Source: Macrocystis pyrifera (lineage: Eukaryota; Sar; Phaeophyceae; Laminariales; Laminariaceae). Taken from it: a stretch of DNA of 64,000 bases. Below are positions 49,101 through 61,100 of this stretch, one piece after another. The notes below the pieces were generated by a model, which saw only the letters and a list, made by a program, of their open reading frames with translations, made no database searches and was not told the origin of the DNA. The translations under genes were made by a program, and so were the position numbers. Positions within the stretch are counted from its first letter, which is position 1. Each line of letters opens with the position of its first letter. The DNA is taken from contig JASSKH010000010.1 in assembly GCA_031763025.1 (NCBI GenBank), positions 11,425,427 through 11,489,426 on the forward strand, read 5' to 3'.

Positions 49101-51596
49101 CGCCGCGAGTCAGCTCAATCGCGGGAAGAGAGGAAAGAATATGTTTTTTGTTGAAGCAGCCGACCAGTCGTGGTCGTCGGCCTTCTGTCGGCCGAGCCCT
49201 CATTGCCTTCTCCACCCCTGTATATCCCACCACATGTCAGAAGGGTTTACAAAAATTTCCCGGCGTTGGCAAAATGGCTGATGGGCTCCACTATGACTGT
49301 ATAGCTCCTCGACTCATCTCAAAATCCGAGGAATTTCCCAGTGGGCGGTCGGGATAGCGCTGTTGTAGTTCAGGGATAGGGTGCTAGGGTTTCACGAGTC
49401 AAATTATATATTTAAACCATTTTCTTAAACTAAAGCTGGGTCAAGAAGGCTTATCCATCCTTTGACACCCCACACACTCACCGCAAGTCAATAAATCGGT
49501 TTCGCCTACCTTTTTTATGTCGTGTTTCCAGATACATGCAATCCAAAATGCAAAGGTGAAAGGGGGGGGTGGGGATGGGGCGCTCCCCGAAAGCGGGGGC
49601 GGCAGCGGCGGCGCGGGGGGCGGGAGGGGGTGGGAGGACGCGGCCACGAGACATCTCGATGGCGCCGCTGTGCAGCTCCGACCGGGCTACCGAGAGAAGC
49701 TGGGGGCCTCCTCCGGGCAGGGCGTGGGGCTGAGCGTCGACTGCGTTGACGAGGACGAGGAGTTCGATCAGGTGCTATACATGCCATCTATCTATCGGCT
49801 GCTACATGCCATGTATTGAAGCGGCGTTCTGTAGTGGGTGTGACGTGCCATATACCGGGGGCGGTATCATGTTACGAGTATTATTCGTATACCTTTGCAT
49901 TGCTCCTGAAAAGAGTTTTTTTTTTTTAAAACCCGACTTTGAGGTGTATATGAAAAACCCTACTCTGGATTCCAGAAGATGTTACGACGTTGAACGGATC
50001 ACGATCTAGCCGCCTATAGCATCATCCAGGTCCTGACCCGCCGTCCTGAGGCGCTGTGCAGGGTCTGCATGGGTGCTGTGCAGGATCTTTATACGCACGT
50101 ATTTTGTAGTGAAAGATCCTATCCAGGAAACCTGTTCCAATTACGGGGGACTTTTCCATTCCGTAATTTTTTGTTTTTGTCATGCCGCGCTACCAGACAA
50201 CCCGCTTTAATTACAGCCATTCTGGAGCGCGGCCCCCTCCGCGCATAACGACGGCGAAAACGCCGACGAGTCCGGTTTTTGTTTAATGAGCGCGCGCACT
50301 AATCAGTTCCAGTGTCAATTTATCGCCGTCCTGCGCGAGCGTCATACGGCTATTTACAAGAAAATATGACCTAATATTGTTAGTAAAAAGAGGGAAATAT
50401 ATATAGTTTTTTGAGTGCACCGTAGGTCGTATGCACTATGGTTCCCCGTAACAGACCACGCAGATGACGCGGCGCTCCCATCCGTAAACGTGAGCTAGAA
50501 AATGCAGACCATACACATTGCACAAATCGTATGTATCATACAGATCGTACGTGTCAGATAGATCATGCAGATCACGCAGATACTACTGTAAGTTCGTACT
50601 GATCATACAGATCATGCAGGTACTAAGATGATGCGGATCATACATATCACGTATCATACAGAGCATACAGATCGCGCAGCTCATGCAGATGATACAGATG
50701 ATACACGTAATACATATTTCCCGGAAATATCTGAAGCATCAAGTTGTAGTCGATGGTCTGCCCAAGGGATGAAGCGCTACCAGGTACAAAATACAGGGAC
50801 GCTTAGCATGTAAATAATCGAATCCAAATGCTCCTTATATTTTGGGTCAGGATGGTACGTCTCAATAATAACACGGGTGAAGCAATTTTGCACAGGAGGG
50901 GGCGGGGGAGGGGGTGATGCTCTCCCCCTCTGATATAAAAATAAAACTGTTTCGATTCGATGACTATTTGCCAGTTCCCCCTCTCCATCGACATGGAGGT
51001 ACTGCTGTAGGTGCCGGTATGCAGCAGGCCTGGTGGTCCACCTATCCGATCAAGCGTGGTGTGTGGAAAAACCAGAAGGAAACAAGGGTCAGAAGAGTCG
51101 CGGCCGTGTCTGGTGTGGTAGGGGGCGACGAACGTTGTTTGCGTGCTTCGTTTTCCGTCGGTCAGGATTGCTCGTGATATGCTTCGGAAGGAGCGCGAAA
51201 TGATATACTGCGAGGGTGTTGGTTGGTCGGCCGGCGCCAGAAAGCTGGTGTGGGAGAACACAATGACGGCGCAACTGGCAAGCGCAGGGAGAGAAAGGGA
51301 AAGTAGAGACGAAGAATAGAGGAAGAGAGAGAGAGAGGAAACAAAACAGGAAGAGAGAGACAGATAGTAAGGAGAGAAACTAGATATGTAACAAGAGAAA
51401 CAAGAAAATGCAAAAAAATTGAGTGTCCTGCCACCATCGCGCTTGTTGACGTCAACACGATGCACGTACTCCCGAATTTAGTGACCGTCCAAGACCTACC
51501 GCAAGAGTGTGCACAAAAAACGCAAAACAAGATTAAGGCGTGAAAACGAAACACTTGACCACCTCTCTCTCCCTGTATTTTCCCTTTCAATATTTA

Positions 51597-51633
<37 letters not shown>

Positions 51634-51658
51634 GTCTGTCTATCTCTCTGTCTGTCTA

Positions 51659-51709
<51 letters not shown>

Positions 51710-54700
51710 GCCTGTCTGTCTGTCTGTCTGTCTGTCTGCTGCCTGTCTGGCTGGCTGGCTGTCTGGCTGGCTGTCTGGCTGACTGATTGTCAATATCTCC
51801 CCATAACGCTCCTTCACACACAAAAAACAATCCAACAACAAAAGTGGTTCGAACGAAACCCGGCCTCGTCTAGCGGGTCTCCTGGCGAGCCATCCTCGGG
51901 GGGCGCCGGCCTCGAGTCGGATCACGAAAACGTGGGAGGCGGTACCAAGGACGACGCCCAGATGTTGCTGACCAGAAGGATGGAGCTGGAGATGGGAGCA
52001 GGCAGCACCGCCACGGCCAGCGGAAGGAGCGGGGGCGGGAAGAAGGCCTGCGGTAAGCGCTAGCGCTCCCGCCGTGTTACCAAGTGCCAATGATTTCGGG
52101 CTCCAGCCATGTTGTGACGCAGAAGTACCACGTAACGTGCTTTCGAAGGTAGAGTCACCAAGGTCCGACGTCAGAAAATAAACGTTTCCTCTCATCCCTT
52201 TCGATTGCACAGAAATGCTCTTGCAGCACACAGCCACAGCCATCAGTACCCGATTTTAAGGACGCAATGGCCTGCGGTAAGAGCTCCCGCCGTGTTTTCG
52301 GCCCTTCACGAAGCGCAGCAGGGTCCACGGCGGGGCTGTTTTGTGGTGGTGGTATTGACGGTCGGAAAAAACAGACAACTTCCTCGAGGTATCATGCAGT
52401 ATATGTTGCTTAATTTCCAGAGCAACTTCGCAGAGAAGAGCTACAGTACGTACGTAAGAAGCTCTTTTTGGGGTCTGGCAGACGGTTTTGCGCGGACCCC
52501 TCCGTTCTTCGTTCTCGCAAGAGCGAAGGGATGAGATGAAGATATACTCGTTGTCTGTGGCGTTCCGTTGCCTCATACGCATAGATAAACCTCACAAACA
52601 AGCACTACGGGAAGAAGGTATGCCGATTACCGATGGTGATACTGCTTGTAGCAGCTGTATGTATTTCGCTATTTCAAAATCACGTTTCGGGTGCGTGCCT
52701 GGAGCTCTTCGTGGGAAAGAACCTAAGTCAAAAGGTACCACGTATACCTCCCCTCAAATAAGTCGACGCGGTAATCTAGAAGCAAGAAAACCCCCCTCAT
52801 AAGCGGTTCTTAGTGGCATGCAGCAGCTCGCGCTCCATGCGAGCAAGTCGCCGAACACCTAACGGAATTTTCTTCGCGCTTGGTGCAAGCAAGCAGTGTT
52901 TGCCTGGTTGGTGAAGACCGAACGTGCCCCGTCCCGGTATTCGAGGGATTCGGGGCCCATAGTCTCAGGATTACGGCCATGCATGATATGAGGACCCCCC
53001 CCCCCTCTTGTATCTTTGGCACGGCTCGCTACAGAAGCAGGTAACGCCGATCGCCCTAGTGAGGCGGAGGGTTTCTTAGGGTAGCATGCTCCCAAGAAGG
53101 GTCACGACTACCTGTCACGTTTTTTTCCTGCAAGCCGAACTAGCTGAACGGAACGTTACCAACGTCAGCTGACTTTGTCTTTCCCACTTTCTGTCGGTTG
53201 CAACGACCCCCCCCCCCCCCCCCCCCTCCCCCGTATCCTCCCCCTTTCACGCGATGAGGAACACCTCTCGGAGTTCTACAAGTCTCTCATGGCGCTATGA
53301 ATTCCAACGCGACACAAGCACACTATCCTTCTGTCCCTACATATAAGCACGTTTGGGGTTGAATATTTATATGCAATTTGTCCATGTATTCAGGTATGTC
53401 TGATTACAGAAGGGGCATGAAAATCAGAACCGAATCATGTTTGTAATCTCAGGGGTTACTGCGTTTGTTTGGGTTCAACACGGATTCCGATTTATTTGGT
53501 CGCCCCGCAAACAGAAACATCTCGCCCTCTTTGCGGCCGGCAAGACACACTACTCTGCGTAGAAGGGTACAACATCGCCTAAATGCCGTCAAAAACGCGC
53601 ACACGCCCATGACTAACACGGTTCCCAGGTGCACACACACAAACTCGAGCGAAAACTCCGCGATGATGCATGTCAGGTATTTAATTCTCCAGCAAAAACC
53701 ACCGCAATCGACTCCTTTTTTACGCCTCGTATTGTTCGCGGACGCTCGTTATTCTTCTGTCTGTGCTTGTCTCGCTTTGAAGCGGGGGCGCGACGGAGGT
53801 CTAGGAGGGTCTCGCGCGGCCTCGACCCCTCCGCCAGGCTCAGGGGCATACTGGAGTCTGTCTCCATGCTCATGTCGAGGCATCTCAGGGGCACGGTGGA
53901 ACGGTCGCTCGAGGGCTTCGTACACTTGTTTGAGCGTGAGAGTGCATATATATGCACACATCGTCGAAAGCGTTCGGTCACGTATCATTCGCCTCAGCCT
54001 CGAAGTATTGGCGGCGCCGGTAGCGGGGTCATTTGACGCGTGTGTACGCCGTAGCAAACCTCAAACACTGGGGGGGGGGGGGGGGGGGGGAAGGGGAGGT
54101 GCGGTGGGGCGCTTAACAAATGTGCGCGTAGATAGATCGAGTCCGTCGACATCGTGCGTTAAAGAGCAGTACGTACTGCGCCGAAAAAGGCAGGTAGGAT
54201 AAATGTTAACGAAAAGGTAGAGAGAAAGATTAAAAAACAAAACGCGAATCGGGTTTGTTTCACCCGGTTGAAATGGGAGTCTTCCCGTGCGTTTACTGTT
54301 GAACAGTGTTTTCGCAGTCGATTCCCGTCGAAAACGGAATGACACACGGCGGTCAATCAAACTGCTGATTACTAGGAAAACACACAAACTTACAGGCATA
54401 TTTTTAGTTTTTCAAGTCGTGCGCGCTTCGGTCCCTCCGTTCATCCCACGAATAATTGCATGACGTCGAAAACAAAATTTGGGTGCACACAGGGGTGAGC
54501 CATCCGTACCACTGCGGAGACGCCACGTTCGTGCTGATGCTGCAAATCAACGACGACGCCTTCGACGACATCGAGCACACCTCAGAGGTAACTATTCAAA
54601 CGGAATCGTAAGGGATGCTTAGCCGTCACCATGAAGTTGTATCGGTCCTCACGTTTCCGTCCAACGGCGTGGCATTTAGCGTGAAATACGAACGGGGACC

Positions 54701-55093
54701 GCCTGCGATGACATCGGCCACGCATCAGAGGTACTGGTAACCCACACGTACTATATTACCGCTCCGGAGGGTAAGAACGCCTAAAACGCGACGATGGTAA
54801 GGGGTGCTAAACGTCGAACGTCATCTTTCTTCCGAAGGCTGTATCTCTCACCAGATCTTTGCGAAAGCATACATGGTTCGGTGTTGTCGGCGACAACCGC
54901 CATCCCGTTCTGGGAAAAATCGAGCCCTGAAACTAAGCCATCGCACCCCTGCGCGAAGGAACTCGGTTTTTTATTACGGTAACGCGTTTGGGGCTACGAG
55001 AGGGGAAACGCGTTGAAATGTAGTAGCAGCAGCAGCAGTAGTAGTAATAGCAGTAGAAGTAGTAGAAGTAGAAGTAGTAGGAGTAGTAGTAGC

Positions 55094-55176
<83 letters not shown>

Positions 55177-58100
55177 CAGTAGTAGCAACAGTAGTAGCAA
55201 CCGTAGCAGTATTAGTAGTAGCAGTAGTAGTAACCGTAGTAGTAGCAGTAGTAGAAGTGGTAGTAGTAGTAGTAGTGGTAGTAGTAGTAATAGTAATAGC
55301 AGCAGTAGTAGTAACAGTAGTAAAAGTAGTAGCAGTACTATTAATAGCAGTCCCGGAGTATTAGAACGGTTTAGATTACATATCAATGTACAAACGGCAC
55401 ATATATTTCGAGGAGCGCTGCGAGTAAGACACACGCGCGCTGCGTGATGACGATGATCTGTACGTGCCGCACGCTCCTCGTAACACCGCATCTGTAGCTA
55501 TTGAGTTAGATCCCTGTAAACATAAGGACCGGTTGATCTCCCTGCTAGTGCCTTTGCGTTCTTTACTATTCCGCCCAAAGTGCTACTAATAGTCTGTTCG
55601 CGACGACACCCCTAAAGAACGCTCTTGTCGCTGTGGAGGTCGCCGCTGTATCAGGGGGAACTTAGCTTTCGTTACGAAGTGGTGCCTACGAGGAGCGCCG
55701 TAAGTAAGACGACACGTCGCGCGTCGCGTCATGATGATGACTTGGAAATGCCGCACGCTCCTCCCCATCAATAGACGCCCCATAAAAACGCACTTGTAGC
55801 TGCTTAGGTCGCTGCAGCTGTATCATATACGGACCGGTTGATGTACATGTATAAGGATCGGTTGATCTTCATATTATTGTCTGAACGCTCCTAATAAGAG
55901 CCCGCTTGTCGCTGCTGACGTCGCCGCTACAGGTTGACTTAATCCCTCCAGGACTGCTCTCCCGTTTTTTTGGGAACCAGAGATTAGATGGGGGCGTATA
56001 TGTGCCTGGTATACAGCAGTGCGTTACAACTGGGTTCCCCCCAAAGGCTTTAACGTGTAGACTGTAAGTGGCCGGTGCATTTCCGTCCGGAGCGGTGCGG
56101 TACTGTTGTAGCGTGTATTACGCATGGGACCGCCTTCGATGACATCGAACACCCATCAGAGGTGCCACGCACACGCGTATGTGTGTGCTGTGCTTCTATC
56201 TGCTCGATATTTGTCGAGAGGAAAACCGCGTATATATGTGTGTAACGCGCAATGGGACCCTCATTGGGTTTTCACAAGAAGCTACGTACGAGTCTAAAAG
56301 CAGCTTCGTCGGGTCGTCTTTACTACGACAATACCAGCATCAACAGTGCCAAAGTTGACATGGTGAATGCAGCTGTGTGTACGAGCTGGTTCAAGTTGAA
56401 CGGCCTCAATTCTCTCTGCCACGAATGCCGCTTGCGGTATCTACTCCGATGTCGCATGCGTGGTGCCATACTGACCCCCATGAACGGTGGAAGAAGACGA
56501 CATGGCCAGTTTTATTGTTGAGGACCTAGGGCTGGTGCAAGAGGTGAAAAATAAATGTGTCCCGACCAAGCCCCAGCCCTTCGAAACTGTCAATGTTAAC
56601 AATCAGGTGTTTCCGCGGGAAGAAATCGTTGTGTTCACGCTTTGTTGCTGCATGAGGTGGTGCCACTAGGTGGCATGCATGAAAAAACATTTATATCCCC
56701 TGTCTATCCCCGGTGATATATTTGTATGTAATGCCTACGTTGTTTTTCGCGGCAGCCGTTCGGAACGGCAGCGGACTCCGCAGGAGGTGATGGCTCGCGC
56801 AAAACGGTCATGACGATAGACCCGACGCTCGAAGAGCTTCAGGTGAGGCATCGGGGGGGGGGGGGGGGGGAGGGTACTCATGTCATCATGAGTGCAGTCG
56901 TATGAACGTGGACCATCGCGTTCCTTTAATACTGGGACGGGGCATGTCGGGGTTTCACAGACCAGGCGGACATTGCTTGTACAAATCTCGAAGAGAAACG
57001 CGAGGTGTTGGGCGAGTCGCATGAAGGGTGGGCTTCATCCTGCAGAAGTAAGAACCGCTCGTGAGGCGAACTTCTTGCGTATGGATGACAGCGTAGAACG
57101 GGGCACCCGGAGCGGGGGCGGAACAAAGCCGCGAGCGGGGTCGAGGATGTGTCCGAATTGTGGTACAGCGCAAGGAACTGCCCAACGCGCGCGCGCGTAG
57201 GTGCAAGTCGCATGCTGATGTGATCGATGCCCGAACCGATCGATGTGTAAAGAGCCGCGTGACGCTCGCGCAGGATGGCGATATATTGATACGGGAACTG
57301 GTTAGTGCGCGCGCTCATTAAACAAAAACCGTACTCGTCGGTGTTTTTGCGGTCGTTATGCACAGAGGGGGGCGCGTTCCAGAATGGTTGAAGCAGGCTG
57401 TCTGGTAGCGCGGCATGACAAAAACAAAAATATACGGAATGGAAAACCGCGGTGTGTGTGTGCGTGGCTCCACTTCTGCCGCGAACAACATTTTTACCGC
57501 CGCAGCGTTATTTCGCTTGGCCACTCGTCCAAGCGCTTCGAAAACACTGGTGTGCTGCTCCCCCCTTCCCTTCCCGGCCAAACGCTGAAAGTGTGCCTAC
57601 TAGGAGTAGGAACGGTACTCCGTCCCGAATGGGATGCGCGGTCAATGGTCGAATGACTAAGGCAAGCAAATAATGAATACGCCTTCCCCCGGTCTCCTCC
57701 CGTGCTCGTATTATCCTGCGTTCAGGAGCACACCTGCGCGTGCATTGACCAAATCGTGTCCGCGAGTCAGCGTTTCCCCAGGGTCGATGCCAGCCGTTCG
57801 TTCCGCCCCCGCCGGACTGCAGCACGCAGGTATTATAGCACGCAAACGTGGGGACCAACCAACAACCCACCAATCATGTTTCGCTCGTTTGCAGCATGGT
57901 TGAGCCGCGACAGCTGGCCGCCATTCTCTACACTTGCAAACAACCAGCGTCCTGGTTGGGAAAACTCAAGTTGATCGATTGCATACATATATATATATAT
58001 ATACGTCGATTGAGGTATAGGGGGTGGGGGGGGCGGGGGGGCGGTTGGCATCAGCAGAACGTTATAACAAGCACCGCCTCGTGTGTTAGAGTTGGAGAAG

Positions 58101-61100
58101 CCGCCCCAAGTACTCCCGCTCGCCATCTCCTAAAAAACTCTCTAAAAGCCATGCCCCTCCCCCCCCCCTCCGATGCATGCTCAATGGTCAATTCACTAAC
58201 GCAAGCAACGACTGCGTAAGCCCCCCTTCCCCTCCCCGCTCCGTCTCGAAAGGGATGCGCGGTCAATGAACAAGTTACTACGGCAAGCAATAAATGAGTG
58301 CCCTTTCCCCCCCGGCCACACATTATATCGAGTACACCCCCCTACCCCTCCTCCCATCCAGCCCAACCGCCCGCATGTTTCTTACTGCTTTCAACGTGCA
58401 TTCCTTTCTCTTCTTTGTTGATGACTAAACCAGATGCTCGGACCGTGCACGGTCATGTCGACGGACGAAATTGTGGTGGACGCCAAGGCTCGCGTTCGGG
58501 CGGCGATCGTGACGCACATGGAGGCGCCTCTGAGGCTGCTCAAGGAGTTCGAGGGCTTCGCAGGCCTCATGAACGGGGAAGAAGAAGCAAGGGTGAGAAG
58601 GGGAGAAGGAGGATGGAACTTGCACGTGCAACGGAGTTGAATCTGAACCTTTGCTCCATGGACAGATTCGTTACCTACAGCAGTAGTAGATCACTCACAG
58701 TATACCCAGTGCATTTTTGTTGTTGTTTGTTTGTTTTTGCGGTTGCTGCGCAGAAATCGCAATCTAAATCGTCTGCAGTAGGCCCTACATGATGTTCCGT
58801 TCTGGTGCAATCGGTGTGCGAGATCGCGGTGTATACCATCTATACCATCTGCAGTAATTAAGCCTCTTTCTTGGTTTCGGCAATGTTACGATTTACTGAA
58901 CGAGATCGGCATCTACATCATCCGCTGTGCCAGAGCCCCCCTCGTTTCTTGCCGTTGTGCACGTTTTGCGCGAGAGGCGTTTAGCTCAACGGAGAAAAAA
59001 GATAAGTGAGGGTGAGGAGAGAGATACATAAAAGAGATGGAGAGACAGAGACATCGAAAGACAAAAAAAACATATATAGAGAGAGACAGGAGCTTGCCTT
59101 ACATGTGTTTCAGATGAAACGCTCTGTCGGCTTGGCCTCCTCGCGTCCGCCTGAAACTGCAATGCCTCACACGTATGCCCCCCCTCATAGTTGGTTGCAC
59201 GGTGTTTGAGTCAGATCAACGGCAGCTCGCACTGTATAGCAGACGGCACGGCAATGGTGCACACGAGCCCTACAAGTATAGCGCGTGGCCGGCTCTGCCC
59301 CGTGATAACGCTAGGGATCGACCGACTACGATGGCCATCCAAGCGAAAACTGAGGAAACCCGCCGGACTATCGCAGTCACTCCCCTAATTACCCCGCTCC
59401 ACCCCTTCCCTCCCCTCCTCTCCCCTCAAAGCATCCCCTTGTACCTCCTGTCCGATGAACACAGCTGAGATAGACCCACGGCGATACCCATCATACCACG
59501 TAACCGAACGCGTTTCCTCCGCATGTCGGTCGACAGGAGCTGGTCCTATGAGTAGCACACATACCGTGTGAACTTTTTCGTCGTGATCCCCGCCCCTCGT
59601 ACCGCCGCTTGGGTCTTGCACCACCTGCGGCGATGAGTCTTTGCTCCGATTGACTCCCGCCCCTGACACCGCCGGTTGGGTGTTCCACACCACCACTGCG
59701 TCGTGCCGAGTCTGTGTATCCGATTGATCCCCGCCCTTACACCGCCGCTTGGGCGTTCCAAGCCACACTCCTCGTGGCGGCAGAGTCTGTTTTTTTCTTG
59801 ATTGACCTCGTTGCTCCCTCACACCGCCGCTTGGGTGTTCCATCGCACTGCTTTCTCGCATGTTCTCGTGGTACAGGTGCAGAAAGCTCTGGAGACGCGG
59901 GGGGGGGGGGAGAACACCAGCGCCGGCATCGCCGCCCTCCATGAGGTGGCCTTGGGGCTCAAACGCCTCGCCCAAGACATTCGAGAGGCGGTGAGGCGCG
60001 GCGGAGGCATAGGTGGCGTCATAAGCGATGGTAGCTGCAGCGGTAGGATCTATGTGCAATCGTCAAACACACACATTCATCGCCTTGTGCACGTCGCCTG
60101 CAAGGTGTGCTGGCGGCGTGGGCGGCGTAGGCGGTGGTGACACAGGCGGAGGTAGCTGCAGCGGTAGGCTCTCATAAACAGCCGTAAACACACTCAGACA
60201 CCTATTTCAAAACTGCCGTGTGCACGTTTCTCTCGCAAGAGGTGCCCAGCGAAACGCCTACCAAGAACTGAGACCCTTTGTTGATGGCGTCAAAAGTTAA
60301 CGTCGACAGCAAAACGCCTGCCGAACGTTGAGACCCTACGCATATTGACGTAAGAATGGCCGAAGCTTAGGTTACGTTGACAGCCTACCGCCGCCCAAGA
60401 AAACCGAAACCCTTTAAGGCGTCGGAAGGACACACGGCAGGTGCCCTAGGGCTACTCGAGGCGCCAAGCCGAAGTATCTTTTGCCCAAGGAGTTTTGCGG
60501 ATATTGCTGTTGTCGTTGCTGTTGATCTCGCATATCCCGCAGTTCGCCGCTTAATTCGAGGCCACGGTCATTGGACAGGCTGCAATAAGAATGTCTCGGA
60601 AAAAAACACAAAAAAACTGCCGGAGCACGTACACACAACAAGTGAATCGAATCGTTCACGCCGATGACGGAACCCAGAATATGTATATGCGAGGCGGCTT
60701 TGCCGGCGCGTATCTCCGACAAAGTATGTGGTGCATACATACATACATACTAACCCGAGGCGGGCATGCCTCGGCGAAGAGACCGCAAGGGGAAGAAAAA
60801 AGGTCGGTCGGTGGACGGAGAGAGCTGAACAAAAAAAAAACGCAGTTAGCTGCGCGCCTACGCAAAGACTATCGCAAGGCATGCTGGTACCTGATATTGT
60901 TTGAGCGGTACTGGCGGCCACGGCTCCGCAGCTACGGATTCACCCCGCCGTGTCCATTTGCGCTAGTATATATATATATACCAGTCTACGTGGAAGTATA
61001 GGAACCGCTTACTAATAGACGCTACAGTAACTTGAATACCAAGCGGTTCTTGTTTTTTTGTCCAGAGTGGGGAACCGCTCTGTCCCTAAATATACACGTA

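Larger units (their letters stand above)
49772..51844. other. dynein intron 7
   Basis: Contains the interrupted MITE copy 6 with a captured fragment (50,141-50,452), a degenerate 9-bp CATACAGAT/CATGCAGAT array (50,500-50,715) and a CTGT tetranucleotide array (51,597-51,780) close to the exon 8 acceptor. Confidence 0.65.
54588..56755. other. dynein intron 10
   Basis: Carries exon 10 end copies (54,701 and 56,131), an AGT trinucleotide array (55,018-55,350), hairpin-bounded direct repeats (55,409-55,480 and 55,689-55,763), and open frames at 56,252-56,521 and 56,487-56,669 (the latter with LVQEVKNKCVPTKPQPFE) that I do not recognise. Confidence 0.6.

Noticed and set aside
51509..51782. Cys/Leu/Ser/Val repeat ORF before dynein exon 8
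   Set aside because: CTGT microsatellite; only the part from 51,845 has coding composition.
54994..55491. 165-codon Leu-rich minus-strand ORF, a membrane-protein look-alike
   Set aside because: Translation of the AGT/ACT microsatellite.
58434..58436. ATG at the start of dynein exon 12 as a gene start
   Set aside because: A clear acceptor CAG lies directly before it, and upstream exons join in phase.
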